DNA of 64,000 nucleotides from Pseudomonadota bacterium (GCA_023404095.1 JAEYDD010000004.1:4027-68026); one strand, 5' to 3'. Shown: positions 42,588 to 52,127, counted from the first letter of the stretch. Numbers and translations: made by a program. The notes: generated from the letters alone by a model not told the origin.

Positions 42588-42588
42588 C

Positions 42589-43683
42589 ATGGAGCCAAGG
42601 CTTGCGCGCATCGACGGACGGCAATCACAGGACGGCGGCGGCGTGATCGGCGCCTATCTCGTCGTGCGCAACGAGGGCGACCGGCTGCCCTACCTTCTCG
42701 AGTATCACCGCCAGCTCGGCGTGGAGCGGTTTTTCGTCTGCGACAACGGCTCGGACGACGGCTCCACGGAATTCCTGCTCTCGCAGAGCGATTGCGTCGT
42801 CTACCACACCGAGGATTCCTTCGGAGAAGCCGGCTGCGGCATGAACTGGATCAACGCGATGGTGGCGCGTCATGGCGAGAGCGGCTGGTGCCTGTTCATC
42901 GACGCGGACGAACTGTTGGTCTATCCGCATGCCGAAAAGGTCGGGCTCGGACAGTTTTGCCGGTATCTGGAGAGATCCGGCCACGAGGGCATGTTCGCCA
43001 CGATGGTGGACATGTACGCCGATGGCCCGGTCGCCGACGCCGTCTATGTCCGCGGGACCCCGTTCGTCGAGACCTGCCCGTATTTCGACGCGGACTATGT
43101 CGTCCGGCAGAAGGCCAGCCTGCCATTTTCCAATCGCTTTCTCGACGTCGAAGCCGTCGGCGGGCCGCGGCTTCGGGTGTTCTATCCGCGCTACCGGCGG
43201 ATGAACATCTGGGAGATGGCGGTCGCCCGGGCGATGCGCAACCTTCGCCAGCATCGCCTGGGCAGGTTGATCGGCATGCAGCGTTCCAGCCTCGGATCGC
43301 TGCCGCCGGATATCACCAAGGTGCCGCTGATGCGCGGCAGGCCGGGTCGCCGGTGGGCGACGAACCATCGCACCGAGCCGCTGGCGGTGGCGCCCATCAC
43401 CGGGGCGCTCCTGCATTTCAAGCTGTTTTCGACCTTCGACGAAAAGGCGCGCAGCGAGGTCAGTCGGGGCGAACATTGGGACGCCGGCGTCGAATACCGC
43501 CGCTATGCTGCCTTGCATGAGACATGCGCAAGCGTGTCGTTCATGTACGAGAACAGCAGGCGCTATCGCTCCAGCGGCGATCTTCTGCGATGCGGCATCA
43601 TCCGCTCGACGGATGCTTTCGACCGATACGCGGCCGCACCGATGCCGGCCGCTCGCCCCCGCATCGTATCGGTGAACCCATGA
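42589..43683 (+). CDS. Glycosyltransferase (Glyco_tranf_2_4 / GT92-like)
   Basis: 364 residues. IGAYLVVRNEGDRLPYLLEYHRQLGVERFFVCDNGSDDGS is the signature of PF13704-type transferases, followed by WCLFIDADELLVYP (DxD metal site). A WATNHRTEPLAVAPITGALLHFKLFSTFD segment carries a conserved His near the C-terminal part. It likely transfers a sugar to the repeat unit; donor and linkage unknown. It ends four bases into the next gene (ATGA). Confidence 0.8.
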   Translation: MEPRLARIDGRQSQDGGGVIGAYLVVRNEGDRLPYLLEYHRQLGVERFFVCDNGSDDGSTEFLLSQSDCVVYHTEDSFGEAGCGMNWINAMVARHGESGWCLFIDADELLVYPHAEKVGLGQFCRYLERSGHEGMFATMVDMYADGPVADAVYVRGTPFVETCPYFDADYVVRQKASLPFSNRFLDVEAVGGPRLRVFYPRYRRMNIWEMAVARAMRNLRQHRLGRLIGMQRSSLGSLPPDITKVPLMRGRPGRRWATNHRTEPLAVAPITGALLHFKLFSTFDEKARSEVSRGEHWDAGVEYRRYAALHETCASVSFMYENSRRYRSSGDLLRCGIIRSTDAFDRYAAAPMPAARPRIVSVNP

Positions 43684-45950
43684 GCGCGCCACCGGACACC
43701 TTTCGTACCGTCGGACCGCCGCAGTTCGTGGCCGGGCGGGCGTCGGCTGTGATGACCTGGCTGAGCGGTTTCCAACGGGCGGCCTGGATCGGGCGGCCGT
43801 CCACCTATGCGCTGGGTGCGCTCGTGCTGACCGTGCTCGGCTGCGGCACGACCCTGATGGCGCCGCGGCTGCTGGGGCCGGTCGAATTCGGCCGCTTCGC
43901 GCTGCTGACGACGCTTTTCACCTATGCCGGCCGGGTCGATCTCGGCCTGTCGCAACTGGCGGACAAGCAGATCGTGGGCAAAGCCGGGCCTGCGGCGACG
44001 AAGGCGGCGCGCGACATACTCGGCGCGCTCTGGCTCGTCGGCCTTCTTGCGATGGCGGTGACGGTGCCGGTCGCACTGCTGCTGGCGGGGGCGGAGGTCG
44101 CGTTTTCGCCGCTCGATACCGTCCTTGCGGTCGGCGGCGGGGTGATGGCCATGATCGCGAACGGCCCGGTGACGGTTTACCGTGCCGCCTCGCGGCTCTG
44201 GGAATTCACGGCGCTGGCCCTGATCCTGCAACTCGGCATGACGGCGCCGCGACTTGCCGGCCTCCTCTATGGCGGTGTGACCGGAACCTTCGCGGTGCTT
44301 GCGGTCTATTACGCCATCCTGGCGCTGCTCTTCGCCCGGCCCGTGTCGTCGCTGCCTGGTCTCAAGTCGCTTGCGGCCATGGCGCGGCTGTCGTTGCCGC
44401 TTTTCGCCTTCACCGCCATCTGGGTCTTCTATCTCGGAGCAAACCGTTGGATCGCGTCCGCCCTGTCGTCGCCGCACGATCTCGGCCTGTTCTCCTTCGG
44501 TGCCAGCCTCGCGATGATCGGCCTCGGTCTGCTGTCGACGATCGCGCAGGTGCGATATCCGAAGCTGCTCGTGCAGATGGGGCAGACAGGGGAAGGGCGG
44601 TCCAGCACCATTGGCGCCAGCACAGCCGGGATCGGTACACCCGGGGCCGGTGCGATGGTGGAAAGGGAATTGCTGGCCTTGACCGGGCTTCTTGCAGCCA
44701 TTGCGCTTGCGGCGATCCTGTTTGCCGGACCGGTCATCGGCTTTGCCTTCCCGGCCTTTACGGAAGCGACGCCCTCGACCATCGCATTTGCGGCCGCCTG
44801 CGTGCCGCTCGGCGTGATGACCTGGATGGTGCCGATGATCGTCGTGCGGTCGCACCGGCCGATGGCCGACGCCGCCATGCTCGCAGCCGTCGGCTTCCTG
44901 TCGCTGGTGCTGGCGATGATCGCGGGCGATCGGCTCGCCGGGATCGAGGGGCAGGCGTGGGGCAATGCTGCGGCGGCCTTTGGTCTTTTGGTCGCCATGG
45001 CGCTGATCATGTTCCGGCTCGGCATGCTGGGCTGGCGGGTGCTGTGCCGGATCATCGGTGTGCAGGCGACGGTACTGGGCGTGCTCGCGTTGATCGTCGC
45101 CATCGCCTCGCCGGTCCCGGCAAGGGCCCAGACGGCGGCAGTCCCCATCGCGACCGAAGGCTGGAAGGTCATCTTTCAAGACGATTTTGATCGGCTCGAT
45201 CTGCAACTCGGCGATGTCGGTACCTGGCTGCCGTACTATCCCGGCGGCGGGCGGAGCAATTCCGGCAACAACGAGCTGCAATATTACGTCGATCCGCGAC
45301 CGGCCGGCGACAGTTCCGACATCCAGGCGCTGGAGCCTTACCGCGTCGTGGACGGCGTGCTGGAAATCCGCGCGAGCAAGGTTCCCGACGCCTTGCGGGC
45401 GAGGAGCGGCGGATATGCCTACGCATCCGGCCTGCTGACGCCCTCCAATCGGCTGAGTTTCCTTTACGGCGCGGTCGAAATCCGCGCGAAGGTGCCGCGC
45501 GGGCGCGGCCTGTGGCCTGCCTTCTGGCTGCTTCCCACCGACCGGACCTGGCCGCCCGAGCTGGATGTGCTCGAGGTGCTGGGACACGACACCCATACCC
45601 TGCATGTCACCGCGCATAGCGGCATCGCCATCCCCGCCGGCGACAAATCCGCGCGAACGGGGGCTGCGGTGCCGACGGCGGATCTGTCTGAGGATTTTCA
45701 CGTCTACGGCCTGATCTGGACCGCGGACCGGCTGGTCTGGACGCTCGACGGGCAGGCGGTGTTCGAGACGCTGACGCCGCAGGACCTTCACAAGCCGATG
45801 TTCCCGCTGGTCAATCTCGCGGTCGGCGGCAATTGGCCGGGATCGCCGGATGCGATGACCGCCTTCCCGGCGACCTTTCATGTGGACTGGATCCGGGTGC
45901 GTCAGCCGACGTCCGAAATTCCGCAAGCAGAACTGGAGAACAAGCCATGA
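43680..45950 (+). CDS. Wzx-type flippase fused to a GH16 glycanase
   Basis: 756 residues in one frame. Residues about 30-480 are a polysaccharide flippase (MATE/Wzx-like) with some twelve to fourteen membrane segments (LGALVLTVLGCGTTLMAPRLLGPVEFGRFALL, then repeated hydrophobic stretches). Residues 450-484 read as a signal peptide, with a basic start, a hydrophobic core VLGVLALIVAIASPVP and A-R-A before Gln484. Residues about 490-745 form a glycoside hydrolase family 16 domain: WKVIFQDDFDRLDL, NELQYYVD, GAVEIRAKVPRGRGLWPAFWLLP, the catalytic box E627-L-D629-V-L-E632, and a C-terminal W-x-x-D-R-L-V-W-x-x-D-G-Q. A cut after ARA would release the glycanase into the periplasm. Confidence 0.82.
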   Translation: MSAPPDTFRTVGPPQFVAGRASAVMTWLSGFQRAAWIGRPSTYALGALVLTVLGCGTTLMAPRLLGPVEFGRFALLTTLFTYAGRVDLGLSQLADKQIVGKAGPAATKAARDILGALWLVGLLAMAVTVPVALLLAGAEVAFSPLDTVLAVGGGVMAMIANGPVTVYRAASRLWEFTALALILQLGMTAPRLAGLLYGGVTGTFAVLAVYYAILALLFARPVSSLPGLKSLAAMARLSLPLFAFTAIWVFYLGANRWIASALSSPHDLGLFSFGASLAMIGLGLLSTIAQVRYPKLLVQMGQTGEGRSSTIGASTAGIGTPGAGAMVERELLALTGLLAAIALAAILFAGPVIGFAFPAFTEATPSTIAFAAACVPLGVMTWMVPMIVVRSHRPMADAAMLAAVGFLSLVLAMIAGDRLAGIEGQAWGNAAAAFGLLVAMALIMFRLGMLGWRVLCRIIGVQATVLGVLALIVAIASPVPARAQTAAVPIATEGWKVIFQDDFDRLDLQLGDVGTWLPYYPGGGRSNSGNNELQYYVDPRPAGDSSDIQALEPYRVVDGVLEIRASKVPDALRARSGGYAYASGLLTPSNRLSFLYGAVEIRAKVPRGRGLWPAFWLLPTDRTWPPELDVLEVLGHDTHTLHVTAHSGIAIPAGDKSARTGAAVPTADLSEDFHVYGLIWTADRLVWTLDGQAVFETLTPQDLHKPMFPLVNLAVGGNWPGSPDAMTAFPATFHVDWIRVRQPTSEIPQAELENKP

Positions 45951-47170
45951 AGCCGATCGCCTTTTGCGCCCTCAGCCTGGCGACGATGCTGGCCGCGATG
46001 CCCCTCTGTGCCGCAGCCGCCGAGCGGGCGCCTTACCGGCTGGCGCCGGGGGATATCCTGCAGATCGGCGTCTTCGGCGTCGCCGATTTCGGACGGCGGG
46101 TCACGGTCAACGTTGATGGCGACATCTCGGTGCCCTTCCTGGGTGAGGTTGAAGCCGAGGGCCTGACCATTCGCGACCTGCGTCAGTCCTTGGGCGACCG
46201 GCTTACGAAGGATGGCCGCATCGAAGCCGCCGACGTCACGGTAGAGCTTCTGGAGTACCGGCCCTTCTACATTGCCGGTGATGTGTCGCGACCAGGGGCG
46301 GTGCCCTACAGGCCGGGGCTGACGGTGCGACATGCCGTGGCGCTCGCCGGCGGTTTCGACGCCCTTCGCTTTCGCGCCGAAAATCCGCTGATGACCGCAC
46401 CCGATCTGAAAAACGAGAACGAGGAGCTGTGGATCGACCTCGTGCGTCAGGTGGCGCGCGCGATCAGCCTCGGCGCTGAACTGGCCGATCAGGACACATT
46501 CGACCTCTCACCCGCCTATTCGGCGCCGATTTCCCGCAAGTCCATCGACGAGCTTGCGGATTTCGAACGACGGGACTTTGCCATGCGCAGGTCGTCCTTC
46601 CTGACCCAGAGGGCGTTCCTCGAAAGCTCGCTCAACCGCGTCGATGATGAACTGGCGACCCTTGCAGAAAGCCGCAAGCACAATGCGCAGGCTCTGATCC
46701 TGCAGCAGGCGGCCGTCGACCGGATGGAGGGATCCGCCACCAAGGGACTGGTGATGGTCAGCCGCGTCGATGACGAGCGGCAGACGCTCGCCGAACTGCG
46801 GGGCCAACAGGTGGACATCCAGTCGCGGCTGGTCATGGCGCAGCGCACGCGCGCCGAACTCACCCGCAATATCGAGCTGCAGAAGGAGCAGCACCGTGCC
46901 CAACTGAACGAGCGACTGCGGGAGGCGACGATCGAGAAGGAGAAGCTCTCCAGCCGGCTGCGCGCCTCGGGCGAGAAGCTGCTTTACACCGGCGCCGTCA
47001 AGGCGCAGCTACGCGATGACAATTCCGGCCTGAGCGTGGTGGTCCACCGAAAGGTCGACGGCGCCCTGACCGGAATCCAGGCAGACGAAGACACCGAGAT
47101 TCTGCCGGACGACGTGGTTGAGGTCACGCTTCGGCCGGAGCAGATGATGCTTGCGCCCAACAGCAACTGA
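45947..47170 (+). CDS. ExoF-like outer-membrane polysaccharide export protein (OPX)
   Basis: 407 residues. Signal peptide 1-25 (MKPIAFCALSLATMLAAMPL, then CAAAA), then a poly_export domain (YRLAPGDILQIGVFGVADFGRRVTVNVDGDISVPFLGEVEAEGLTIRDL) and an SLBB-like part (YRPFYIAGDVSRPGAVPYRPGLTVRHAVALAGG). Residues about 240-360 form a long coiled coil as in ExoF. It probably forms part of the periplasm-to-outside conduit. Last gene of the exopolysaccharide operon; start overlaps the flippase-glycanase gene by four bases. Confidence 0.85.
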   Translation: MKPIAFCALSLATMLAAMPLCAAAAERAPYRLAPGDILQIGVFGVADFGRRVTVNVDGDISVPFLGEVEAEGLTIRDLRQSLGDRLTKDGRIEAADVTVELLEYRPFYIAGDVSRPGAVPYRPGLTVRHAVALAGGFDALRFRAENPLMTAPDLKNENEELWIDLVRQVARAISLGAELADQDTFDLSPAYSAPISRKSIDELADFERRDFAMRRSSFLTQRAFLESSLNRVDDELATLAESRKHNAQALILQQAAVDRMEGSATKGLVMVSRVDDERQTLAELRGQQVDIQSRLVMAQRTRAELTRNIELQKEQHRAQLNERLREATIEKEKLSSRLRASGEKLLYTGAVKAQLRDDNSGLSVVVHRKVDGALTGIQADEDTEILPDDVVEVTLRPEQMMLAPNSN

Positions 47171-47187
47171 CGAGCCGTCGCGCAGGC

Positions 47188-48060
47188 TCAGTGCCTGCCT
47201 TCCAGCGACGAAATCGGCGTATAGAGGTTCGGCCTTCTGTCGCGATACAAACCCCATGCGGCGCGCTGCCGCTCCAGTGCATCGAGATCGAACGTGGCGG
47301 TGATGACGCTCTCTCCGGTACGACCGGCCTCGGCGACCTTCGCCCCTGTCTGGTCGGCGATGAAGGAAGAGCCGTAGAAGGTGATGGACGTGGCGTTGAG
47401 ACCGTCCTCCTTGCCGATGCGGTTCGACGCGACGACCGGTATCATGTTGGCGGCCGCGTGGCCCTGCATCGCCCGCTGCCAGTGCGCGGCGCTGTCGATG
47501 GTGGCGTCGTGCGGCTCGCTGCCGATGGCCGTCGGATAGAGCAGGATCTCGGCGCCCATCAGCGCCATGCTGCGGGCGGCTTCCGGAAACCACTGATCCC
47601 AGCAGATGCCGCATCCGATGGCGCCGAACCGCGTGTTCCAGACCTTGAAGCCGGTATCCCCGGGCGAGAAGTAGAACTTCTCCGTGTAACCGGGGCCGTC
47701 GGGGATATGGCTCTTGCGGTAGTTGCCGAGCACGCGCCCGTCGGCATCGATGACGGCGAGAGAATTGAAGTAAGCGCGCCCCGCCTTTTCGAAGTAGCTG
47801 ACGGGCAGGACGACGCCGAGTTCTGCCGCCAGACGCGAGAAATGGCCGATGAGAGCGTTATTCTCGAAGGGATGGGCCAGTTCGAAGAAGTCGGCATTCT
47901 GGTCCTGGCAGAAATAGGGCGTCTCGAATAGTTCCTGTATGAGGACGACGTTCGCGCCTTTGTCAGCCGCCTGGCGGACGAGACTGTCCGCCAGGGCGAT
48001 GTTTCTATCCGTGTCCCAGGTGCAGGCCATCTGCGTGGCTGCGACGGTAACGTTCCGCAT
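47188..48060 (-). CDS. aguB: N-carbamoylputrescine amidase-like nitrilase
   Basis: 290 residues. Carbon-nitrogen hydrolase with Glu43 (IQELFETPYF), Lys116 (GNYRKSHIPDGPGYTEKFYF) and Cys153 (IGCGICWDQWFPEAAR), the E-K-C triad. The sequence around GPGYTEKFYFSPGDTGFKVW and WFPEAARSMALMGAEILLYPTAIGSEP is specific to N-carbamoylputrescine amidases, which give putrescine, CO2 and ammonia. It is last in a minus-strand operon after an amidohydrolase, a serine hydrolase and a polyamine-type ABC importer. It converges with the export gene on the other strand, 17 bases between stops. Confidence 0.88.
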   Translation of the reverse strand: MRNVTVAATQMACTWDTDRNIALADSLVRQAADKGANVVLIQELFETPYFCQDQNADFFELAHPFENNALIGHFSRLAAELGVVLPVSYFEKAGRAYFNSLAVIDADGRVLGNYRKSHIPDGPGYTEKFYFSPGDTGFKVWNTRFGAIGCGICWDQWFPEAARSMALMGAEILLYPTAIGSEPHDATIDSAAHWQRAMQGHAAANMIPVVASNRIGKEDGLNATSITFYGSSFIADQTGAKVAEAGRTGESVITATFDLDALERQRAAWGLYRDRRPNLYTPISSLEGRH

Positions 48061-48071
48061 CGTGCTCGCCC

Positions 48072-49742
48072 TCACGCCTGATAGGTGACGCGGCCGTCGC
48101 AGATCGTCGTGACCGGACGGATTGCGGCGAGATCCTCGCTCGCCGAGGATTCCACGTCGCCCGAAAGAACGACGACGTCTGCGAGGTATCCCGCCTTGAG
48201 CACGCCTTTCCGGTCTTCCATGAATTCGAGCCAGGCGCTCGTCCTGGTATAGGCGGCGAGCGTTTCCTCCAGCGACAGCCGCTGGTCGGGAAGGCCTTCC
48301 TTCCATGGCTTGCGCGACATCGCATCGCGGATGCAGCCCATCGGATCAAGCGGAGAGACCGGCCAGTCGGTGGCGAAGACGATCTCGGCGCCCGCATCGA
48401 CAAGCGTCTTCCAGGCGAAGGCGTAGGGCCAGCGCTCCTCACCGATGAAGGACAGGTAAGGTTCGAGCGGCAGGCCGGCGCTGCCCGGCGGATGCGTCGG
48501 CTGCATGGACGCCACCGTGCCAAGGGCGGCAAAGCGCGGGATGTCGTCGGGATGGACGACCTCGATGTGTTCGATGCGGTTGCGGCTGTCACGCTTTCCG
48601 TTCGCCGCGATCGCCGCCTCGTAGCCGTTCAGCACCATGCGCACGGCGCCGTCGCCGATCGCGTGGACGGCGACGGGCAGACCGAGCCGGTCGGCCTCAA
48701 TGGCGATGCTGTCGAAATGCTGCTGGCTGAACAGCGGATCGCCCTTCCAGCCAGGCTTGTGGCTGTAGTCGTCGACGAAGACGGCGGTTTCGCCTTCGGT
48801 CACCCCATCCATGAACATCTTGACGAAGTCGCAGCGCAGCCGGTCGCCGGTGAAGCGCTCGCGCCACTTCGCCGCCTTCTGTTCCAGGTCGGAGAGCGGC
48901 ATGAAGTTCTTCATGTGGTAGGGCATGCGTACGCGCACCGGCAGGCCTGCGGTCTTCTCGATCTCGTCCAGCATTTCGAGCTGGTAGAGGTTGCCGTCCA
49001 TGTTCTGGATTGACGTGATGCCGAGCGACGCGCAGTAGGCCAGGCCCTGCTTGAGGACCTCGATATCGCCGGCGCGGTCTTCCGGCGTCACGTTTTCCGG
49101 TTCACCGCCGGTGCCGACGCCCAGCATTTCACGCCCTCCGGTCTCGCCCAATGCGGAGACGGGACGAATGGCGTTGCTTTCGCGAAGCTCGCCGTTCGCA
49201 AGGCCGTCCTCGCCCATGACGATCTCGTTGCCGACGCCGACATCGCGGCCTTCGAGGATGCCCGCCTGCTTCAGCGCGATCGTGTTGGCCCAGGCGACGT
49301 GATGGTCGGGAGCGACGATCAGCAGCGGGCGATCGGGCAGGATCCGGTCGAGATGATGGCGGGTCAGCCGTTCCTCGTCGGACAGGATGGTGTAGTCGGC
49401 ATGTTGGGCGATCAGCAGGCGACGGTCGGGGTTGGCGGCGGCGTAGGCCTTCACCGCCTTCTCCAGGGCCTCGAAGCCCTTGACGCGATAGAGCGACAGT
49501 TCGGTCAGTTCCACCGATCCGCCGAAGATGTGCATGTGCGCCTCATTGAAGCCGGGCAGTACGGTTGCGCCGCGCGCGTCGATCACATGCGTGTCGGGAC
49601 CGGAAAAGGCATCGATCTGCGCCTCGGAACCCACCGCCAGGATGCGATTTCCCGAAAGCGCGATCGCTTCGGCGCGCGGGTTCGCCTTGTCCATGGTAAG
49701 GATGCGGGCGTTACGAATGATGAAGCTTGCTTCTTTCTGCAT
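48072..49742 (-). CDS. YtcJ-like amidohydrolase
   Basis: 556 residues. Amidohydrolase_3 family: RILTMDKANPRAEAIALSGNRILAVG ... VLPGFNEAHMHIFGGSVEL, with metal-binding His69 and His71; RCDFVKMFMDGVTEGETAVFVDDY; LPVAVHAIGDGAVRMVLNGYE; RIEHIEVVHPDDIPRFAALGTVASMQPTHPPG; and FATDWPVSPLDPM near the C-terminus. Hydrolyses amide or formyl-type C-N bonds in the cytosol; exact substrate unknown, probably an amide or carbamoyl derivative fed to the next gene's amidase. Confidence 0.85.
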   Translation of the reverse strand: MQKEASFIIRNARILTMDKANPRAEAIALSGNRILAVGSEAQIDAFSGPDTHVIDARGATVLPGFNEAHMHIFGGSVELTELSLYRVKGFEALEKAVKAYAAANPDRRLLIAQHADYTILSDEERLTRHHLDRILPDRPLLIVAPDHHVAWANTIALKQAGILEGRDVGVGNEIVMGEDGLANGELRESNAIRPVSALGETGGREMLGVGTGGEPENVTPEDRAGDIEVLKQGLAYCASLGITSIQNMDGNLYQLEMLDEIEKTAGLPVRVRMPYHMKNFMPLSDLEQKAAKWRERFTGDRLRCDFVKMFMDGVTEGETAVFVDDYSHKPGWKGDPLFSQQHFDSIAIEADRLGLPVAVHAIGDGAVRMVLNGYEAAIAANGKRDSRNRIEHIEVVHPDDIPRFAALGTVASMQPTHPPGSAGLPLEPYLSFIGEERWPYAFAWKTLVDAGAEIVFATDWPVSPLDPMGCIRDAMSRKPWKEGLPDQRLSLEETLAAYTRTSAWLEFMEDRKGVLKAGYLADVVVLSGDVESSASEDLAAIRPVTTICDGRVTYQA

Positions 49743-49761
49743 GGTTTTCTTGTCCTGTCTG

Positions 49762-50943
49762 TCAGAACGCCATCTGGCATATGGTTCGGAAGAAGCCGAA
49801 GCTGTCCTGGTTGGTCTCGTCGCCGAGCGGGTCGGGCTGCGAGGAAAGCTTGACGATCACGGTGGCGGTGGAAGGGTCGACATAGAGCCACTGGCCGTGG
49901 ATGCCGATCGCGCAGAACGCACCGTCGCTCTCGCCGGACTGATACCACTGGCTGCGATAGCGGCCGTTGGGCAGGTCGACGTTGCGGCCGGCCTGCCAGG
50001 CGTCGCGGTCGCCGTTTTCAGCCATGTCGTCGATCCAGGACACCGGAACGATGGGTCGGCCATCGACCGTGCCGTTCTGGCGCAGCATCTCGCCGACGCG
50101 GGCGAGGTCGCGCGCGGTGACGCAGATGCCGCCGGCGGTGCGCGCGGTGCCGATGGCATCGACGGCGACATAGGCATCGTTCTTCGCGCCGAGCGGCCGC
50201 CAAAGCAGTTCCGACATCAGTTCGGGGAAGGGGCGGCCGGTGACCCGGTCGATGATGACACCGAGCAGGTCCGAATTGGGCGACGCATAGTAGAAGGGAC
50301 CGCCATGCGGCCGGTCGGCCTTCTGCAGCGTCAGCAGGAAGTCCGCGAGGTTTTCCGGCTCTTCGCCGGGCTCGGGCGGGTTCCAGAGCATGGCCCGCCG
50401 ATAGCGGGCGAAGGCGCCCTTCGGATCGAGGTAGGCCTCCTCGAAATCAAGGCTGACGCGCATGTCGAGCACGTCGCGATAGGTGCAGTCGCCGTAGACG
50501 CTGCCCCTGGCTTCCGGCAGGTAATCGGTCACCGGACGGTCCGGATCGATGACGCCTTCCGCCTCCAGGATGCCGGACACGATGGCGGTCAGCGACTTGG
50601 ACACCGAGAAGACGATGTGGCGGTCGTTCACGCCCGAATGCGGCGAGTAGTATTCGCAGACGACGCGGCCTTCCCGTATCACGACGAAGCCGTTGGTGTG
50701 GGCGTGCTCGAGCATGCCCCTGATCGTGTCGACGCCTTCGACGTCGGTCTTGATCTTCGTCGCAAGGAGTTGGCCGCTTTCCAGTGCCACTTCCCGTTCC
50801 GCGCCGGCGCAATTTATCTCCGCAGTCGGAACGAGGTTCCGGAGATTGTGGAACGCCCATCGGCTGTAAGGGGCGGTCCGCCAGTTGGCGAGCGTCACGT
50901 CACGACGGGCAAACCCGTTCTCGTCCTTGAAGGTGGGGGTCAT
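49762..50943 (-). CDS. Serine hydrolase (beta-lactamase/esterase family)
   Basis: 393 residues from ATG 50943. Class C beta-lactamase-like fold with S-x-x-K (FSVSKSLTA, Ser113-Lys116), the Y-A-S motif (FYYASPNSDLLGVIID) and HGQ near the C-terminus (IGIHGQWLYVDPSTATVIV). No signal peptide, so it probably acts in the cytosol as an esterase or amidase, as in 6-aminohexanoate-dimer hydrolase-like proteins. That would suit amide breakdown with the neighbouring amidohydrolase and carbamoylputrescine amidase. Confidence 0.83.
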   Translation of the reverse strand: MTPTFKDENGFARRDVTLANWRTAPYSRWAFHNLRNLVPTAEINCAGAEREVALESGQLLATKIKTDVEGVDTIRGMLEHAHTNGFVVIREGRVVCEYYSPHSGVNDRHIVFSVSKSLTAIVSGILEAEGVIDPDRPVTDYLPEARGSVYGDCTYRDVLDMRVSLDFEEAYLDPKGAFARYRRAMLWNPPEPGEEPENLADFLLTLQKADRPHGGPFYYASPNSDLLGVIIDRVTGRPFPELMSELLWRPLGAKNDAYVAVDAIGTARTAGGICVTARDLARVGEMLRQNGTVDGRPIVPVSWIDDMAENGDRDAWQAGRNVDLPNGRYRSQWYQSGESDGAFCAIGIHGQWLYVDPSTATVIVKLSSQPDPLGDETNQDSFGFFRTICQMAF

Positions 50944-51051
50944 GTTCAATATGCGCCGGGCCTTGCGCGCTGACCGCGCCGCCGGCGTTCCTCCTCACGG
51001 CAGCACCGTTGCATCGCGTGAAGCGACGGGCGCTGCGACAGATTGATCTTG

Positions 51052-51083
51052 CCACACCCCCGGATGGAATTCCGGGGGTGTGG
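51052..51083 (-). terminator. 13-bp perfect stem-loop behind the substrate-binding protein gene
   Basis: CCACACCCCCGGA (51052-51064) and TCCGGGGGTGTGG (51071-51083) with a 6-base loop. It lies nine bases after the stop of the binding-protein gene and before the serine hydrolase gene. No T-run, so partial termination or mRNA stabilisation, giving more binding protein than hydrolases, is likely. Confidence 0.6.
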
Positions 51084-51092
51084 AAGTGTTTC

Positions 51093-52127
51093 CTACTTCT
51101 GCAGTTCGGTCCAGATCTTCGTGTAGAGTTCCTGGACTTCCGGGGCGCAAGCGAGGTTGAACTTGCCGGCGGCCTTGAATTCCTCGGGGATGACGATCTC
51201 GGGCGCGGTCTTCATGTCTTCAGGCATGAAGGCCTCGGAGCCCTTGATGCCGTTCGCATAGCGGGCGAAGGAAGACAGCATCGCGGCGTTTTCCGGATCC
51301 ATGACGAAATTCAGGAAAAGCTTGGCGTTGTCGACGTTCTTTGCGTCAGCGAGGATGGCGGCGTTGTCCATCCAGATCGGGTAGCCTTCCTTCGGATAGC
51401 CGTAGACGACGTCCGGGTTCTGCAGGCGGGAGCGGAAGGATGCGCCGTTCCAGTTGGTACCGGCCGCAATGTCGCCCTTGGCGTATTTCTCGATGTTGCC
51501 GTAGTCCATCGACAGCCACTTGGGCTTTGCGGCCATCAACATGTCGCGTGCCTTCTTCAGCACGGTGAGATCGCCGGTGCAGGGCTCGCCGCCGGCATAG
51601 GTCACGACCATGTGCATGACGTCGGACATTTCAGGCAGGACGTTGACCTTGCCGACGAGTTCCGGAGGCGGGTCCATGAAGATGGCCGAGGTGTTGATGT
51701 CGCCGGAATAGACCGACTTGTTGACGGTTACGCCCGTCGTGCCCCACTGCCACGGAACGGAATATCTGCGGCCCTGATCGAAGGGGACGTCCACCCACTG
51801 CGGATCGACGTTCTTGAAGTTCTCCATCTGGTCGGGGCGCGATTCCATCAGCAGCCCTTCGGAGATCCAGATCGGCATGACGCTTGCGGAGGGAACGACG
51901 ATGTCGAAGCCGTGGCCGCCCTGGCGGACCTTCGCCAAGGCCGTGTCGTTCGAATCATAGTCGGTGATCGTCACCTTTACGTCATAGGCCTGCTCGAACT
52001 TCTTGATCATCTCGGGGCTGGTGTAGTTGCCCCAGTTGAAGATGTTCAGTTCGCCGGCCGCATACGCGATGGCGGTGGAAGCCATCAGCCCGGCGGCGAA
52101 GGCGGCAATTCCCAGTTTCAACTTCAT
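51093..52127 (-). CDS. Polyamine-type ABC transporter substrate-binding protein
   Basis: 344 residues. Signal peptide 1-23 (MKLKLGIAAFAAGLMASTAI). PotD/PotF-like mature domain: LNIFNWGNYTSPEMIKKFEQAYDVKVTITDYDSNDTALAKVRQGGHGFDIVVPSAS ... PWQWGTTGVTVNKS ... YAGGEPCTGDLTVLKKARDML ... FLNFVMDPENAAMLSSFARYANGIKGS. Binds a polyamine or amino-acid-like cation in the periplasm and delivers it to the permeases upstream. Fourth gene of the minus-strand operon. Confidence 0.88.
   Translation of the reverse strand: MKLKLGIAAFAAGLMASTAIAYAAGELNIFNWGNYTSPEMIKKFEQAYDVKVTITDYDSNDTALAKVRQGGHGFDIVVPSASVMPIWISEGLLMESRPDQMENFKNVDPQWVDVPFDQGRRYSVPWQWGTTGVTVNKSVYSGDINTSAIFMDPPPELVGKVNVLPEMSDVMHMVVTYAGGEPCTGDLTVLKKARDMLMAAKPKWLSMDYGNIEKYAKGDIAAGTNWNGASFRSRLQNPDVVYGYPKEGYPIWMDNAAILADAKNVDNAKLFLNFVMDPENAAMLSSFARYANGIKGSEAFMPEDMKTAPEIVIPEEFKAAGKFNLACAPEVQELYTKIWTELQK

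Noticed and set aside
43563..45926. Open frame of about 790 codons on the minus strand opposite the flippase-GH16 gene
   Set aside because: Low-complexity Arg/His/Gly/Asp composition, antisense to a protein with membrane helices and a catalytic GH16 box.
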